Source of the DNA: Pseudomonas maioricensis
GTDB taxonomy: Bacteria > Pseudomonadota > Gammaproteobacteria > Pseudomonadales > Pseudomonadaceae
NCBI RefSeq assembly: GCF_022790535.1
Contig: NZ_LOHG01000006.1
Coordinates: 240,731-304,730 of the forward strand
Length of the DNA: 64,000 nucleotides
Direction: 5' to 3'
The position numbers were made by a program, and so were the translations under genes. Position 1 is the first letter of the stretch, and every line of letters starts with the position of its first letter. Below are positions 8,804 to 17,116 of this stretch, piece by piece. The notes under the pieces were generated by a model, which was not told where the DNA came from, did not search any database, and saw only the letters and a program-made list of their open reading frames with translations.

Positions 8804-9694
8804 GTGGAATATGAGCTGCAAGATATTCGATCATTCGTGAAAATCGCCGAACTGGGTAGCTTTCATGAAGCTGCTGAAGTACTGCACATTTCTCAACCCG
8901 CGTTAACTCGACGCATAAAGAAGCTTGAACAGGGATTAGGAACTTCATTGCTGGACCGCACTACGCGCAGGGTCAGTCTGACCAGTGTAGGCCGGGATTT
9001 TTTTCCGAAGGCGCGACGGCTGCTCGACGATTTTGAAGACTCGATTCTGAACATTAGGGAATTGGCAGAACGGCAGATTGGTCAGGTGACCCTCGCTTGC
9101 ATCCCCACCGCAGCGTTCTACTTTTTACCTTCCGTGATTCGCCTGTACAACGAGCGCTATCCAAAGATCCGCATCCGCTTATTGGACCTCAGTGCCAACG
9201 AAGGCCTGGAAGCAGTACTACGCGGGGAAGCCGATTTCGGCATCAACATGATGAGCGGACAACACCCGGATATCGAGTTTGTGCCACTGGTCAAAGAGCC
9301 CTTCGTCCTCGCCTGCCGACGTGACCACGAACTGGCAAAACGCGAGTCTGTGTCCTGGATCGAACTCAGCGAATATCGCCTTATTGGTGTGGGCCGTCTG
9401 AGTGGCAACCGGATGATTCTTGACCATGCATTGGCGGGTTTGAGTTGGCGGCCCAAATGGTTTTATGAGGTGCAGCATTTGTCGACCTCATTGGGGATGG
9501 TCGAGGCAGGTTTGGGCATTTCAGCCATGCCAAGCCTGGCAATGCCGGCCGAAGGTCATCCGACATTGGTGAGCGTGCCGCTGGTTGATCCGGTGGTCGA
9601 CAGGACCCTTGGTCTGGTATCGAGGCGCGGGGCTTCGCTGTCTCCGGCGGCGGAGAAGTTTGTGGCGATGCTGCTGGAGCAGTGGCCGCAGTGA
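8804..9694 (+). CDS. LysR-family transcriptional regulator
   Basis: Regulator of 296 aa. The N-terminal winged helix (1-60) has the canonical FHEAAEVLHISQPALTRRIK recognition region. A linker helix and a two-lobed periplasmic-binding-type effector domain (about 90-290) follow. The start is GTG at 8804, supported by AGGAG at 8791-8795. It is divergent from the PrpF/CitMHS/porin genes across a 168-bp spacer with a dyad symmetry, the usual arrangement for a LysR activator of a catabolic operon. The likely inducer is the cluster's tricarboxylate substrate. Relation to GalR or other named regulators cannot be decided. Confidence 0.9.
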   Translation: MEYELQDIRSFVKIAELGSFHEAAEVLHISQPALTRRIKKLEQGLGTSLLDRTTRRVSLTSVGRDFFPKARRLLDDFEDSILNIRELAERQIGQVTLACIPTAAFYFLPSVIRLYNERYPKIRIRLLDLSANEGLEAVLRGEADFGINMMSGQHPDIEFVPLVKEPFVLACRRDHELAKRESVSWIELSEYRLIGVGRLSGNRMILDHALAGLSWRPKWFYEVQHLSTSLGMVEAGLGISAMPSLAMPAEGHPTLVSVPLVDPVVDRTLGLVSRRGASLSPAAEKFVAMLLEQWPQ

Positions 9695-10063
9695 CGCTGT
9701 CGCGGACTCGTGTCGGCTCGTGAGCGCCAACAGAGTCCGTACATTTCAATCTGTTACGGGTCCCCCATCTGTCAACACCAGAGCGACAATCAGTCAGTTC
9801 CTGCCTCGTTATTCTTTCTCGCTTAGCGCCGTATAGTTTTGCTCAGACAACAGCACATCCGTTACATCGGTGCTGTTGATTTCGGGTTCAACTCGGACTG
9901 TATTTTTGCGTTCCGGTTTATCACTTAAAACTGCAACTACCCAAGTTAAGTGCCCCAGGCCCTGATGCCTGTTGCGCAATCGTCGGTTGCTGCAACCCCC
10001 GCTCATGGATTGAGCTAACGTCTTGAGTCAGCCTCTCGTGCCCAGCCGAGAGCTGGAGGTTCT
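9695..10063. other. Non-coding spacer with a small inverted repeat
   Basis: No convincing gene is seen in these 369 bp. The only structure noticed is an 8-bp inverted repeat, AACAGCAC at 9849-9856 with GTGCTGTT at 9870-9877, separated by 13 nt. It could be an operator for the downstream hydrolase gene, but nothing else supports that. Confidence 0.4.
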
Positions 10064-11050
10064 ATGTCAGAGAGCAATAACACCCCAACTACCCCGACGA
10101 GTTCACGCAGGCAAGTACTCAAAGTTGGCGCCACTGCGCTGGCTGCAGGCTCACTCTCGGCAATGGCCATTGGCAGCAACGTTGCTCAAGCGGCAACTAA
10201 AGCCCCTACTGGAAAAGGACATAACGACATGACAAGTTTCACTACCAGCGACGGCACCGAGATTTTCTACAAGGATTGGGGCACCGGTCAGCCCATCGTT
10301 TTCCACCATGGCTGGCCGCTCAGTTCCGATGACTGGGACGCGCAGATGCTGTTCTTCGTGTCCAAAGGCTACCGGGTAATCGCTCACGACCGTCGCGGTC
10401 ATGGCCGCTCGACCCAGACCGCCACCGGCAACGATATGGACACCTACGCCGCCGACGTGGCAGCGCTGGTGACTCACCTGAAACTCAAAGACGCCGTGCA
10501 CATCGGCCACTCCACTGGCGGTGGTGAAGTCGCTCGTTATGTCGCGCAGCACGGTGCTGGCCGCGTAGCCAAAGCCGTACTCATCGGCGCAGTGCCACCG
10601 ATCATGCTCAAAACTGCCAACAACCCAGGCGGCCTGCCAATGAGCGTGTTCGACGGCTTCCGCGCAGCACTCGCCGCCAACCGGGCGCAGTTCTACAAAG
10701 AAGTGCCGATCCCGTTCTACGGTTACAACCGCGAAGGCGCCAAAGTCTCCGAAGGCACCAAAGACAACTGGTGGCGTCAGGGCATGATGGGCGGCGCCAA
10801 AGCCCATTACGACTGCATCAAAGCCTTCTCGGAAACCGACTTCACCGAAGACCTGAAAAAGATCACCGTACCGGTGCTGATCCTGCACGGCGATGATGAC
10901 CAGATCGTGCCGATCGCAGACTCCGCCGAACTGTCCATCAAACTGGTCAAGAACGGCACGTTGAAAGTCTATAAAGGCTATCCGCACGGCATGTGCACGA
11001 CCCACCCGGAAGTGATCAACGAGGATCTGTTGGCGTTCATCAAGGGCTGA
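10064..11050 (+). CDS. Tat-exported alpha/beta hydrolase (non-haem chloroperoxidase-like)
   Basis: Protein of 328 aa. A twin-arginine signal [16 protein letters not shown] is followed by a hydrophobic stretch ending VAQAA (about residue 44), which predicts a folded, exported enzyme. The alpha/beta hydrolase domain has the oxyanion [11 protein letters not shown], nucleophile elbow GHSTGG (S150), acid near D279 (HGDDDQIVP) and H308 (YPHGM), a complete catalytic triad. The sequence is typical of the cofactor-free haloperoxidase/arylesterase group; the natural role is probably ester or lactone hydrolysis. GGAGGT lies just upstream of the ATG. An internal ATG at 10229 begins the core domain, so some annotations may omit the leader. 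A Tat leader is unusual for this group, which is mostly cytoplasmic. Confidence 0.88.
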   Translation: MSESNNTPTTPTSSRRQVLKVGATALAAGSLSAMAIGSNVAQAATKAPTGKGHNDMTSFTTSDGTEIFYKDWGTGQPIVFHHGWPLSSDDWDAQMLFFVSKGYRVIAHDRRGHGRSTQTATGNDMDTYAADVAALVTHLKLKDAVHIGHSTGGGEVARYVAQHGAGRVAKAVLIGAVPPIMLKTANNPGGLPMSVFDGFRAALAANRAQFYKEVPIPFYGYNREGAKVSEGTKDNWWRQGMMGGAKAHYDCIKAFSETDFTEDLKKITVPVLILHGDDDQIVPIADSAELSIKLVKNGTLKVYKGYPHGMCTTHPEVINEDLLAFIKG

Positions 11051-11074
11051 TGGTTTTTTAGTTAAACCCGATTC

Positions 11075-11165
11075 TGTAGGAGCTCACCGAGGTTACGAGG
11101 CCAGCGATAGCGGAGTGTCAGACAAGTCGCGATCGCTGGCCTCGTAACCTCGGTGAGCTCCTACA
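11075..11165. repeat. Long-armed REPIN with perfect 33-bp arms
   Basis: Arm 11075-11107 and arm 11133-11165 are exact inverted copies over 33 bp (TGTAGGAGCTCACCGAGG and so on), with a 25-nt centre that includes TGTCAGACA. It sits between the hydrolase gene and the tailocin, close to the tailocin boundary. Near-perfect arms suggest recent mobility or active selection on the hairpin. Confidence 0.95.
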
Positions 11166-11204
11166 GTTCAATCATTGCTACACGACAGCAATCTACGTCC
11201 TTCC

Positions 11205-11699
11205 CTATCTGCTCTGCCCCAGACACACCCTCTCGACATACTCCTGCAACGTACTCAATTGACGGATGGCGTCATCCCCGTCGACGCCGGTATGGAGAAT
11301 TCTTTCTGCAACCGCTGGGTCAAGTTGGGCTCGACTCTCTTCATCAGGCTGGCGGGCGGTGCTGGCGGAGGTTCGCACTGCGGGACAACGGGCGTTGACA
11401 TACACCCGCTGAGCACCAGTAGCGACAGCAGCGAGCATGGCATCATTTTTTTCATCGGCGCGGGCCTGTTCCTGAGTGTGACGAGTGTCCAGATCAAGCA
11501 GCAGCTTCTGGGTCTTTTTACGTGATTCATTGGCAGCGGTGAGCTGGCGGAGCTTTGCCTGTTCGGCATCACGCTCGAGGGAAATCAGGTCGCGATCCGC
11601 CTTTACATCGTGTAGGCGCAGGGCAAGATAACTGCTCGATAACAGCAGTCCCAGAACCAGCCAACCCCAGGCTGGCATCCATTTCAAGAACGCGCTCAT
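11205..11699 (-). CDS. Rz-like inner-membrane spanin
   Basis: Protein of 164 aa with one N-terminal transmembrane segment (about 10-28, WGWLVLGLLLSSSYLALRL) and a long charged periplasmic coiled coil. This is the layout of a phage i-spanin, which joins inner and outer membranes in the last step of lysis. Its ATG overlaps the stop of the endolysin gene (ATGA, 11696-11699). A second reading frame inside it encodes the partner lipoprotein (11255-11455). It lies last in the tail operon, consistent with release of tailocin particles by host lysis. Sequence conservation among spanins is low, so the call rests on topology, position and the nested partner. Confidence 0.82.
   Translation of the reverse strand: MSAFLKWMPAWGWLVLGLLLSSSYLALRLHDVKADRDLISLERDAEQAKLRQLTAANESRKKTQKLLLDLDTRHTQEQARADEKNDAMLAAVATGAQRVYVNARCPAVRTSASTARQPDEESRAQLDPAVAERILHTGVDGDDAIRQLSTLQEYVERVCLGQSR
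11255..11455 (-). CDS. Rz1-like outer-membrane spanin lipoprotein nested in Rz
   Basis: A 66-aa frame read in a different phase within the Rz-like gene. It begins MKKMMPCSLLSLLVLSGC, a lipoprotein signal with lipobox LSGC. A short proline-rich mature chain follows (PPPAPPAS). Small size, lipobox, high proline content and embedding in Rz are the classic features of Rz1, the o-spanin. The start may be ATG 11455 or the ATG three codons later. There is no strong ribosome site, so coupling to Rz translation is likely. Conventional gene callers tend to miss this gene. Confidence 0.85.
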   Translation of the reverse strand: MKKMMPCSLLSLLVLSGCMSTPVVPQCEPPPAPPASLMKRVEPNLTQRLQKEFSIPASTGMTPSVN

Positions 11700-12133
11700 G
11701 GCACGTCCCTGAAGAAAATGTGACGACCCAGCTTGAGTGTCCGCCGGGCCATCGATGCCCAGGCCGGAGCCTTGGGCATGCTGGTGGCGTAGTAATGAGT
11801 CGCGCCACCGGTTGGATCAGATTGCTCGCCCGCCATGACGGCCGAAGCCGCCTGCAAAGCCAGTGCGAATTGCGCGACAGGAATGGGTTTCGTGCCGCTC
11901 ATGAACGGATAATTGGGATCGTTACGGTTCCAGCAACTGAACTGATACGGGGCCCGGCACACAGCCACATAGCCCTCCCCCCACCAGTCAGGTTTGCCAT
12001 CGTTATGCAGATCCATTTCCACCCGGTTACGGATGGTCCAGCCGACAGCGATCATCCCCGCCATCCCCTCACCACGAGCCTCGCCCCAGAGCGTTCGGGC
12101 GAGGGTGTCGTGGTCTTTGTTTGTTGCGGTCAT
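11696..12133 (-). CDS. Endolysin, SleB/cell-wall hydrolase-2-like
   Basis: Peptidoglycan hydrolase of 145 aa. The N-terminal part DTLARTLWGEARGEG, then AVGWTIRNRVE, then PYQFSCWN, followed by a C-terminal ATHYYATSM, matches the SleB-like hydrolase family used as endolysin by many Pseudomonas phages and tailocins. The Glu in GEARGEG is the probable catalytic acid. The start at 12133 is chosen because CGGAG lies just upstream; an in-frame start at 12184 lacks such support. No signal peptide is seen, so access to the cell wall depends on the holins at 26.5-27.1 kb, far upstream in the same direction. Stop overlaps Rz start by 4 bp. Confidence 0.85.
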   Translation of the reverse strand: MTATNKDHDTLARTLWGEARGEGMAGMIAVGWTIRNRVEMDLHNDGKPDWWGEGYVAVCRAPYQFSCWNRNDPNYPFMSGTKPIPVAQFALALQAASAVMAGEQSDPTGGATHYYATSMPKAPAWASMARRTLKLGRHIFFRDVP

Positions 12134-12195
12134 GGATTTCTCCGGGCGAAAAATCACACCCTCGCCGTTTATAAGTGAGGGCATACATATCGGGG

Positions 12196-12221
12196 GAAGC
12201 CATTCGCCAACTAATGGCTTC
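12196..12221 (-). other. Stem-loop between fibre-assembly and endolysin genes
   Basis: GAAGCCATT pairs with AATGGCTTC around an 8-nt loop in the 212-bp spacer 12134-12345. There is no T-tract, so it is not a clear terminator. The rest of the spacer shows no gene. Confidence 0.4.
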
Positions 12222-12345
12222 TCTTACAAAAAGTGCAACACAAGACAAGACTAAAACGAGGGTACGAGAGGCGTTGTTCCATAGGCTAACGATTTAAAAG
12301 CGCTTAATTTAAATCGAGGGGCACTGACAAGGACAGCGCCAAGTC

Positions 12346-12717
12346 TTAAACATTCGGCAACACCGGCCATTCGATAGACTGAGGATATCCCGCTAAATCA
12401 ACCACCCTAAGAACGTTAACGCGGTATAACTTCCACACCTTCAAATTTTCGACTTCTCTGTCCGTTGCCAAACCCAAGTCCACTGCGTCCTGAAGAGGAG
12501 CAATTCGTAACGCTGCCACACCTAGTAACTCGCTGACTTTCGCCTGCGCTTGACTCAACATCACATCTGCAGATAATTGCGCCAACGAAGGCAGCGCCTC
12601 CGAGTAAATTTCCGTCTCACCATCAGGAAAAATTTTAGACTCAGTACCTACACTAAATTCAGGACCGTCTACAGCACGAAACCCAAGTCCATCTTTTCTA
12701 ACCGCATAGCCACTCAT
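12346..12717 (-). CDS. Tail fibre assembly protein-like
   Basis: Protein of 123 aa starting MSGYAVRKDGLGFRAV. The ATG at 12717 overlaps the stop of the fibre gene (12714-12717), a tight coupling typical of fibre and chaperone pairs; an in-frame longer start at 12771 would run into the fibre gene. The C-terminal part has SLAQLSADVMLSQAQAKVSELL followed by LQDAVDLGLATDREVENLKVWKLYR. This resembles the tail-fibre assembly/virion-chaperone family, in which a helix and an 'LxxWKxYRxxL' motif recur. It probably folds the fibre encoded just upstream. No signal or membrane segment. Confidence 0.75.
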   Translation of the reverse strand: MSGYAVRKDGLGFRAVDGPEFSVGTESKIFPDGETEIYSEALPSLAQLSADVMLSQAQAKVSELLGVAALRIAPLQDAVDLGLATDREVENLKVWKLYRVNVLRVVDLAGYPQSIEWPVLPNV

Positions 12718-13805
12718 AAATTGTCCTCCCAGCCCATGCACTGCAAAATTCCGACAGACGAAGATGAGCAATACATAACGCTCATCGTTTTAAGGTTGAT
12801 ATCGCCGGATGCAGTAGGAACTGGTCCCGACACGTTATAACCACCTACATAGGGAAAGCCATTTAGCTGCGCAGGGCTTAAGTATCCGTTCCCTGGCGTT
12901 GCGATGGACGTGCCTGTCGGAGCAAAACCAATATACCCGGTGGTCGTGCCAGCCACTAAAGATGCGCGACAAGCCGTTTCAGGAACAAAACTACTCAACG
13001 ACGCCGCTACCGCTACACTTGCCGTGCCAGAGGCAACTGTTGGATAGGCCACTACGTTAGAAGCTGCCACCAATTCATAGCGCACCTTGTTACCAAACTG
13101 ACTAATTGAAAGAGGGTACTTGTTCGCGGTTGCATCAGTTCGAACAGCCCCCACACGAGCAGCATGAGTGAAGCCCACTGGAAGTGCCGGAGCCGATTTG
13201 CCAAGCGATACAAGAGAGGCGATGGCACGCGTCACAGGATTGTGGATAACGTGAACGAAGTACCATGTTGATCCAGCCGATACGCCAGTATCCAATCCGT
13301 TCAAGCCTACAGCCGTAAGGTTGCATGACAGCGAAATATCGCTCAACGTACGCATTGTCAGATGAGGCCCCTCCACCACCAAACGATCAGCGGTGATAGT
13401 AATGACCGCACTCACTCCCGTCGTAGATATTCGAAGGTTCGAGAAACTGCCCTTGATGCCGACGCTCGCTTTCTCTGCCAGTTTTTTCGGGGTGACGATG
13501 GTTGAGTCGTCTGTTCCGGTATCAACTTGCGTCTGCGTTGCAATTTTCGCGATACCCGACTTTTCTTCAGTCGCAGCGCCTGCCAGGTTATCCGTAATCA
13601 ATTGCTCAATAGCCAGAGCTAGCTGATTATTTTGACCCTCCCTCGGTTCAAGTTCGGCAGACTCAATAACATTGAGAATCTCCTGAGTTACCGCATTGCC
13701 CCAAGAACTGGGGATATAAGTACCTGCTTGGCCAGTCGTAATATCTTCATCCACAAACTGACCATTAACCAGCCCTATGTCTGGCATGCTTTTTGGAAAA
13801 TCCAT
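12714..13805 (-). CDS. Tail fibre 2 (receptor-binding protein)
   Basis: Protein of 363 aa. The first 60 or so residues (MDFPKSMPDIGLVNGQFVDE onward) are about 60 percent identical to those of the fibre encoded immediately upstream and should be the baseplate-attachment domain. A phage-fibre repeat region follows (EEKSGIAKIATQTQVDTG). The rest of the chain shares nothing obvious with the other fibre. The C-terminus is rich in Ser, Gly and Thr and ends VGILQCMGWEDNL. By eye the DNA is less GC-rich than the tail genes, suggesting a separately acquired tip. It would determine which strains the particle binds. The coupled assembly gene follows. Confidence 0.82.
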   Translation of the reverse strand: MDFPKSMPDIGLVNGQFVDEDITTGQAGTYIPSSWGNAVTQEILNVIESAELEPREGQNNQLALAIEQLITDNLAGAATEEKSGIAKIATQTQVDTGTDDSTIVTPKKLAEKASVGIKGSFSNLRISTTGVSAVITITADRLVVEGPHLTMRTLSDISLSCNLTAVGLNGLDTGVSAGSTWYFVHVIHNPVTRAIASLVSLGKSAPALPVGFTHAARVGAVRTDATANKYPLSISQFGNKVRYELVAASNVVAYPTVASGTASVAVAASLSSFVPETACRASLVAGTTTGYIGFAPTGTSIATPGNGYLSPAQLNGFPYVGGYNVSGPVPTASGDINLKTMSVMYCSSSSVGILQCMGWEDNL

Positions 13806-13923
13806 TATTTTCTACCCGATAATTTGCACGAAGACGCGATACAACCATCCTGATAACCAAGCGCGTCACATGGCTAATAAAACGTGACGACACCCCTGAA
13901 ATAACTGGCTGTGTTTGAAATGC

Positions 13924-15084
13924 TCAGATCAATTTAATCCGGCCAGGATAAGCAATATTTCGCGGCCTGATGGCGTCCCAGTGATGCGCAGAGGAAGTTT
14001 CGGAGCCCGTAAGACGGCCACTTGAAACAGCGGTACGTTTGTCATAGTTCCTGACATCGGCAGATCGCCCCTCTCCACTACCCGTCAACACCTCACTGGC
14101 GGCCTGGGACGAGCCAGCAACACGGGAAATATCGACAGCACGTGCATCGTCAAAGACCCTAAAAAACTCTCCTCGCGCTTCAGGACCACGGAAAGTTGCA
14201 ACACCATCCCCGCTGGTCCAGCCACCCTCCATACCCACACGAGCGGCTTCGGTGGTCAGCATCCCCGACTGCTGAGCGTGATCCCACAGCCATGGCCACT
14301 CCGAGCGTACGAACACAGAACCAGACATAGGTCCGTAACCGCCAGGAGGGACTGCAATACCAGTGTCGAAAACCACCCTGCCCAACGGGGTAGTATCGCT
14401 ACGCCCCACGGGCCACCAACCACCAGCACCATCACTGCGCAGATGCCACCAGTCACCTGCCCCCATCAGCATCAGAAATGGGTAACCGTCCGCGCTGAGA
14501 TGGGTATGCATCTTGATTTTGTCACCACCGCTAGCAACGACGCTAAGTCGATTGTCAGTGTTATCTGCACGTCGCAGGATGACATCACGAATACCCAGCG
14601 CTGCTGTTGAAGCAGGTAGCGTGACACTCACTGTCGCCATGGTCGCATCAACGATCACCAATCCAAGGTCGGAAGACAGCAACGTTTTAGAGGCGGCGAC
14701 TTTACGAAGGGTTGACGCCATCAGTGCCTTTTTATCAATGGCTTGATGCACTCCAAACGGGGTGACGGCCTTTTGTTTGTTGGTCCCTGTCTGAGCCTCT
14801 TCTACACTGGCAAGCTTGACGGCGCCTGAGTTCGTCTCAGTTGCCGTGGGCATTGCCTCCGGTATGGTGCGGGTGACGATTCTGTTAAGAGCGTCCAGCA
14901 ACTGAGCGTCATTACCCTCCTCTGGCACCAACTCCGCCGCCTCAATGACGTTGATAATCTCCGACGTCATTGCATTGCCCCAGTCCGCCGTGATCAGTGA
15001 TCCGACCTGACCGGTCACATTGCTTTCGTCGACGAACCGGCCGTCAACCAGCCCGACGTTGGGCACGCTTTTTGGAAAATCCAT
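13924..15084 (-). CDS. Tail fibre 1 with collar-type tip
   Basis: Protein of 386 aa. It has an N-terminal attachment domain (MDFPKSVPNVGLVDGRFVDE), a fibre repeat (TNSGAVKLASVEEAQTGT), and a C-terminal tip with SGDGVATFRGPEARGEFFRV and a final IRPRNIAYPGRIKLI. This tip is the pattern of the phage tail collar/H-type fibre tip, where RPRNxA is conserved. It overlaps the gp48 gene by 1 bp, so it is the original baseplate-linked fibre gene. No dedicated assembly gene follows it directly; a second fibre gene does. Two fibres with one anchor and different tips may broaden or switch target range. Confidence 0.85.
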   Translation of the reverse strand: MDFPKSVPNVGLVDGRFVDESNVTGQVGSLITADWGNAMTSEIINVIEAAELVPEEGNDAQLLDALNRIVTRTIPEAMPTATETNSGAVKLASVEEAQTGTNKQKAVTPFGVHQAIDKKALMASTLRKVAASKTLLSSDLGLVIVDATMATVSVTLPASTAALGIRDVILRRADNTDNRLSVVASGGDKIKMHTHLSADGYPFLMLMGAGDWWHLRSDGAGGWWPVGRSDTTPLGRVVFDTGIAVPPGGYGPMSGSVFVRSEWPWLWDHAQQSGMLTTEAARVGMEGGWTSGDGVATFRGPEARGEFFRVFDDARAVDISRVAGSSQAASEVLTGSGEGRSADVRNYDKRTAVSSGRLTGSETSSAHHWDAIRPRNIAYPGRIKLI

Positions 15085-15689
15085 TATTCATTTACCCCGT
15101 AATTTAAAAACTCATGTGCATGCGCAGGGACTGCGCGGCGGATGACGCATTCGAACGCGCTACTGGAGTTCACTCCGAAGCGTTCGCCCCAGTGGGTGAC
15201 CGCAAAGCGCCGACCCAGTCGCAGGCGCGGGCCTGTGTTCAGGGTCCACATGTACTGCGCTGACCAGGTACCGAAACGGGACTTGCCGAAGCGGGCATTG
15301 CCAAAGCGCGGTGTGCGGTATTCGGTAACTGTCGCGTGTGGATAGCCCACCGATATCGCCAGTTGCACGAAGAACGCCGGGGTTTGCCCGCCGACTTCTG
15401 TCAGGCGACGGCGGACGGCCAGTTGCCGGTCTTCGAAGGAGGGGTTCACCCCCAGACACGGGTCAGGGAGGCCCATGACTCGCTCCCAGTCCGGGACCAG
15501 TTCACGCACGTGGTTTGGATCGCTCTCACCCAACAGGTCAGCCAAGCGCACATCTTCGCGGGCCAGTTCCAGGGAGCCGGCTTCGAGCAACTGATGAATT
15601 TCCGGAACCCGCTCTGCATCCCAGGCGGGGCCGGGAGGCAGCAGAGCCTTGAGCTGCGCGTAATACGCAGCGGCTGTTCTTATCGCCAT
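15084..15689 (-). CDS. Baseplate protein, Mu gp48-like (YmfQ/DUF2313)
   Basis: Protein of 201 aa starting MAIRTAAAYYAQLKALLPPG, with PGPAWDAERVPEIHQLLEAGS and a DWERVMGLPDPCLG motif followed by RRLTEVGGQTPAFFVQLA. These are hallmarks of the YmfQ/DUF2313 family (Mu gp48), a wedge component that links the baseplate to the fibres. The C-terminal part contains repeated FGNARFGKSRFG segments. It overlaps gp47 by 10 bp and the fibre gene by 1 bp. Translational coupling through the baseplate genes is therefore likely. Confidence 0.88.
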   Translation of the reverse strand: MAIRTAAAYYAQLKALLPPGPAWDAERVPEIHQLLEAGSLELAREDVRLADLLGESDPNHVRELVPDWERVMGLPDPCLGVNPSFEDRQLAVRRRLTEVGGQTPAFFVQLAISVGYPHATVTEYRTPRFGNARFGKSRFGTWSAQYMWTLNTGPRLRLGRRFAVTHWGERFGVNSSSAFECVIRRAVPAHAHEFLNYGVNE

Positions 15690-16723
15690 AAGATGCCTCC
15701 AAAGGTGGGCAGCTCGTTGGCGTCCGGTTGCACGTTGCCGAGTGGCGCGAACAGGGTGTGATCCTTTTCGCCCGCCGCGCCGCTGATGGCTTCGGCGATA
15801 TGGCTGCCGAGCAACACAACGCCCAGGTCAGCCTCGCGGCTGTGCAGGTCAATCAGCGCGTCTTCCACGGCAGCGCGAATCGCTCCGCTATCCGGGGTCT
15901 GTTTGATTTCGTACTGGATTGGTAGCTCGACCGGCGCGAACACCCGCACTTCTGCCGTCACTGGCCGCATCGATTCGATGTAGTCGTAAACGCGCTGCAG
16001 TTGTTCGGCGTTGGGGATCGGGTCAATGTCGCCATCGCGTACCACGAACACGCCGACCGTGCCCGGTCCCATCCAGTGCCTGCGCACCCAGGCCCGCGTC
16101 ACGCCGGGCACTTCCAGCGCCCAAGTCACGTAGTCACTTTGATTGCCGCCGTGAGGCACCACCGCATACGAGCGCATGACCTTGGCCCGCAGCGCCTCGA
16201 GGCTTTCCTGCTCGGTGCCACCGGTAATTCCGGGTTCAAGCACCACGAAGGTATTGGCGACACCGACCACCGGCGAAACCGTGGTCAAGCGAGTCGCCGC
16301 CGACGTATTACCCAGAATGCCTGGCACAACGGCTTCCAGTTTCACCGAGCCGCTCAACGCCGTGAGCGTGACCGACAGCGACACCTTGAACAGCGCACCA
16401 TCACCTTCACGTTGCAGCAATGTCCCGGCATCCAGCACCGCACCCACCACTCCGGTGAAGCTGGCCGTACCGGCTGAACTCACTGCGGGCAAATAGCTGC
16501 GCCTGAGCCGCAGCAGTGCCATGCGCAGCAGATTTTCTTCATCGGCGGTGTCGGGCAGGATTTGTGCGGCGATGTAGTGTTGATGCCCATAGCGACCATA
16601 TGAAGCGGCGCCATTGATCCGTGCAAGGACCTCGGCGTCAGAGCGCAGCAGCGCACTTGAACCGGCCAGATCACTACGAGCACGGCTGATCAGTTCGGGT
16701 AGTGAGGGAGTTTTAAACGGCAT
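15680..16723 (-). CDS. Baseplate J-like protein (Mu gp47-like)
   Basis: Protein of 347 aa. The N-terminus PSLPELISRARSDLAGS and the YGRYGHQHYIAAQILPDTADEENL region match the baseplate J/gp47 family (T4 gp6-like wedge). A central domain (PGITGGTEQESLEALRAKVM) and a C-terminal half with PIQYEIKQTPDSGAIRAAVE follow. Length is standard for Mu-like tails. It overlaps gp46 (11 bp) and gp48 (10 bp). It forms the inner ring of the baseplate wedge, which changes shape on sheath contraction. Confidence 0.92.
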   Translation of the reverse strand: MPFKTPSLPELISRARSDLAGSSALLRSDAEVLARINGAASYGRYGHQHYIAAQILPDTADEENLLRMALLRLRRSYLPAVSSAGTASFTGVVGAVLDAGTLLQREGDGALFKVSLSVTLTALSGSVKLEAVVPGILGNTSAATRLTTVSPVVGVANTFVVLEPGITGGTEQESLEALRAKVMRSYAVVPHGGNQSDYVTWALEVPGVTRAWVRRHWMGPGTVGVFVVRDGDIDPIPNAEQLQRVYDYIESMRPVTAEVRVFAPVELPIQYEIKQTPDSGAIRAAVEDALIDLHSREADLGVVLLGSHIAEAISGAAGEKDHTLFAPLGNVQPDANELPTFGGILWR

Positions 16724-17114
16724 TGATCACCAGCCATAAATTATCGAGATAAATTTCCACCGTGGCGCCGCCCGTCAAGGCCAGCCTCACCCGCATGTCG
16801 AGCCGCTCGGCACCGCGTGTGATGTCGATCAGGACGGCCGAAACCCGGCCGTCATCGAGCGTCCATTGCAGTGCTTCACGGGCGTAATCCTGGGCATCGC
16901 GTTCGGTCTGCGCGGTAAGCGTGCGGCGACGCAGCAGGTACAACCGCGAGCCGATCTGGTCGTCGGTGACCGTGGGAAAACTGTCGCCCCACCAGCCGTA
17001 ACGCTCCGGGTCGTCCAGCTTGTCGTCCACTCCGGCCCGCCGCCATGTCAGCAGGCTGATGATTGCCGCGCGGCGCCAGGCCTGTTCTGTGATTGCTTCA
17101 TTGATCACGGTCAT
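16713..17114 (-). CDS. Baseplate protein, Mu gp46-like
   Basis: Protein of 133 aa. The sequence DDPERYGWWGDSFPTVTDDQIGSRLYLLRR is the signature of the phage GP46 family; TERDAQDYAREALQWTLDDGR follows. It is the T4 gp25-like sheath-initiator equivalent at the tail-baseplate junction. It begins 2 bp after the gp45 stop and overlaps gp47. Assignment is clear from motif and order. Confidence 0.9.
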   Translation of the reverse strand: MTVINEAITEQAWRRAAIISLLTWRRAGVDDKLDDPERYGWWGDSFPTVTDDQIGSRLYLLRRRTLTAQTERDAQDYAREALQWTLDDGRVSAVLIDITRGAERLDMRVRLALTGGATVEIYLDNLWLVINAV

Positions 17115-17116
17115 GG

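Noticed and set aside
11075..11165. Perfect hairpin considered as an insertion-sequence end or tailocin attachment site
   Set aside because: It shares GTAGGAGC ends with many other hairpins in the window, so it is a REPIN; no matching copy lies at the right tailocin edge.
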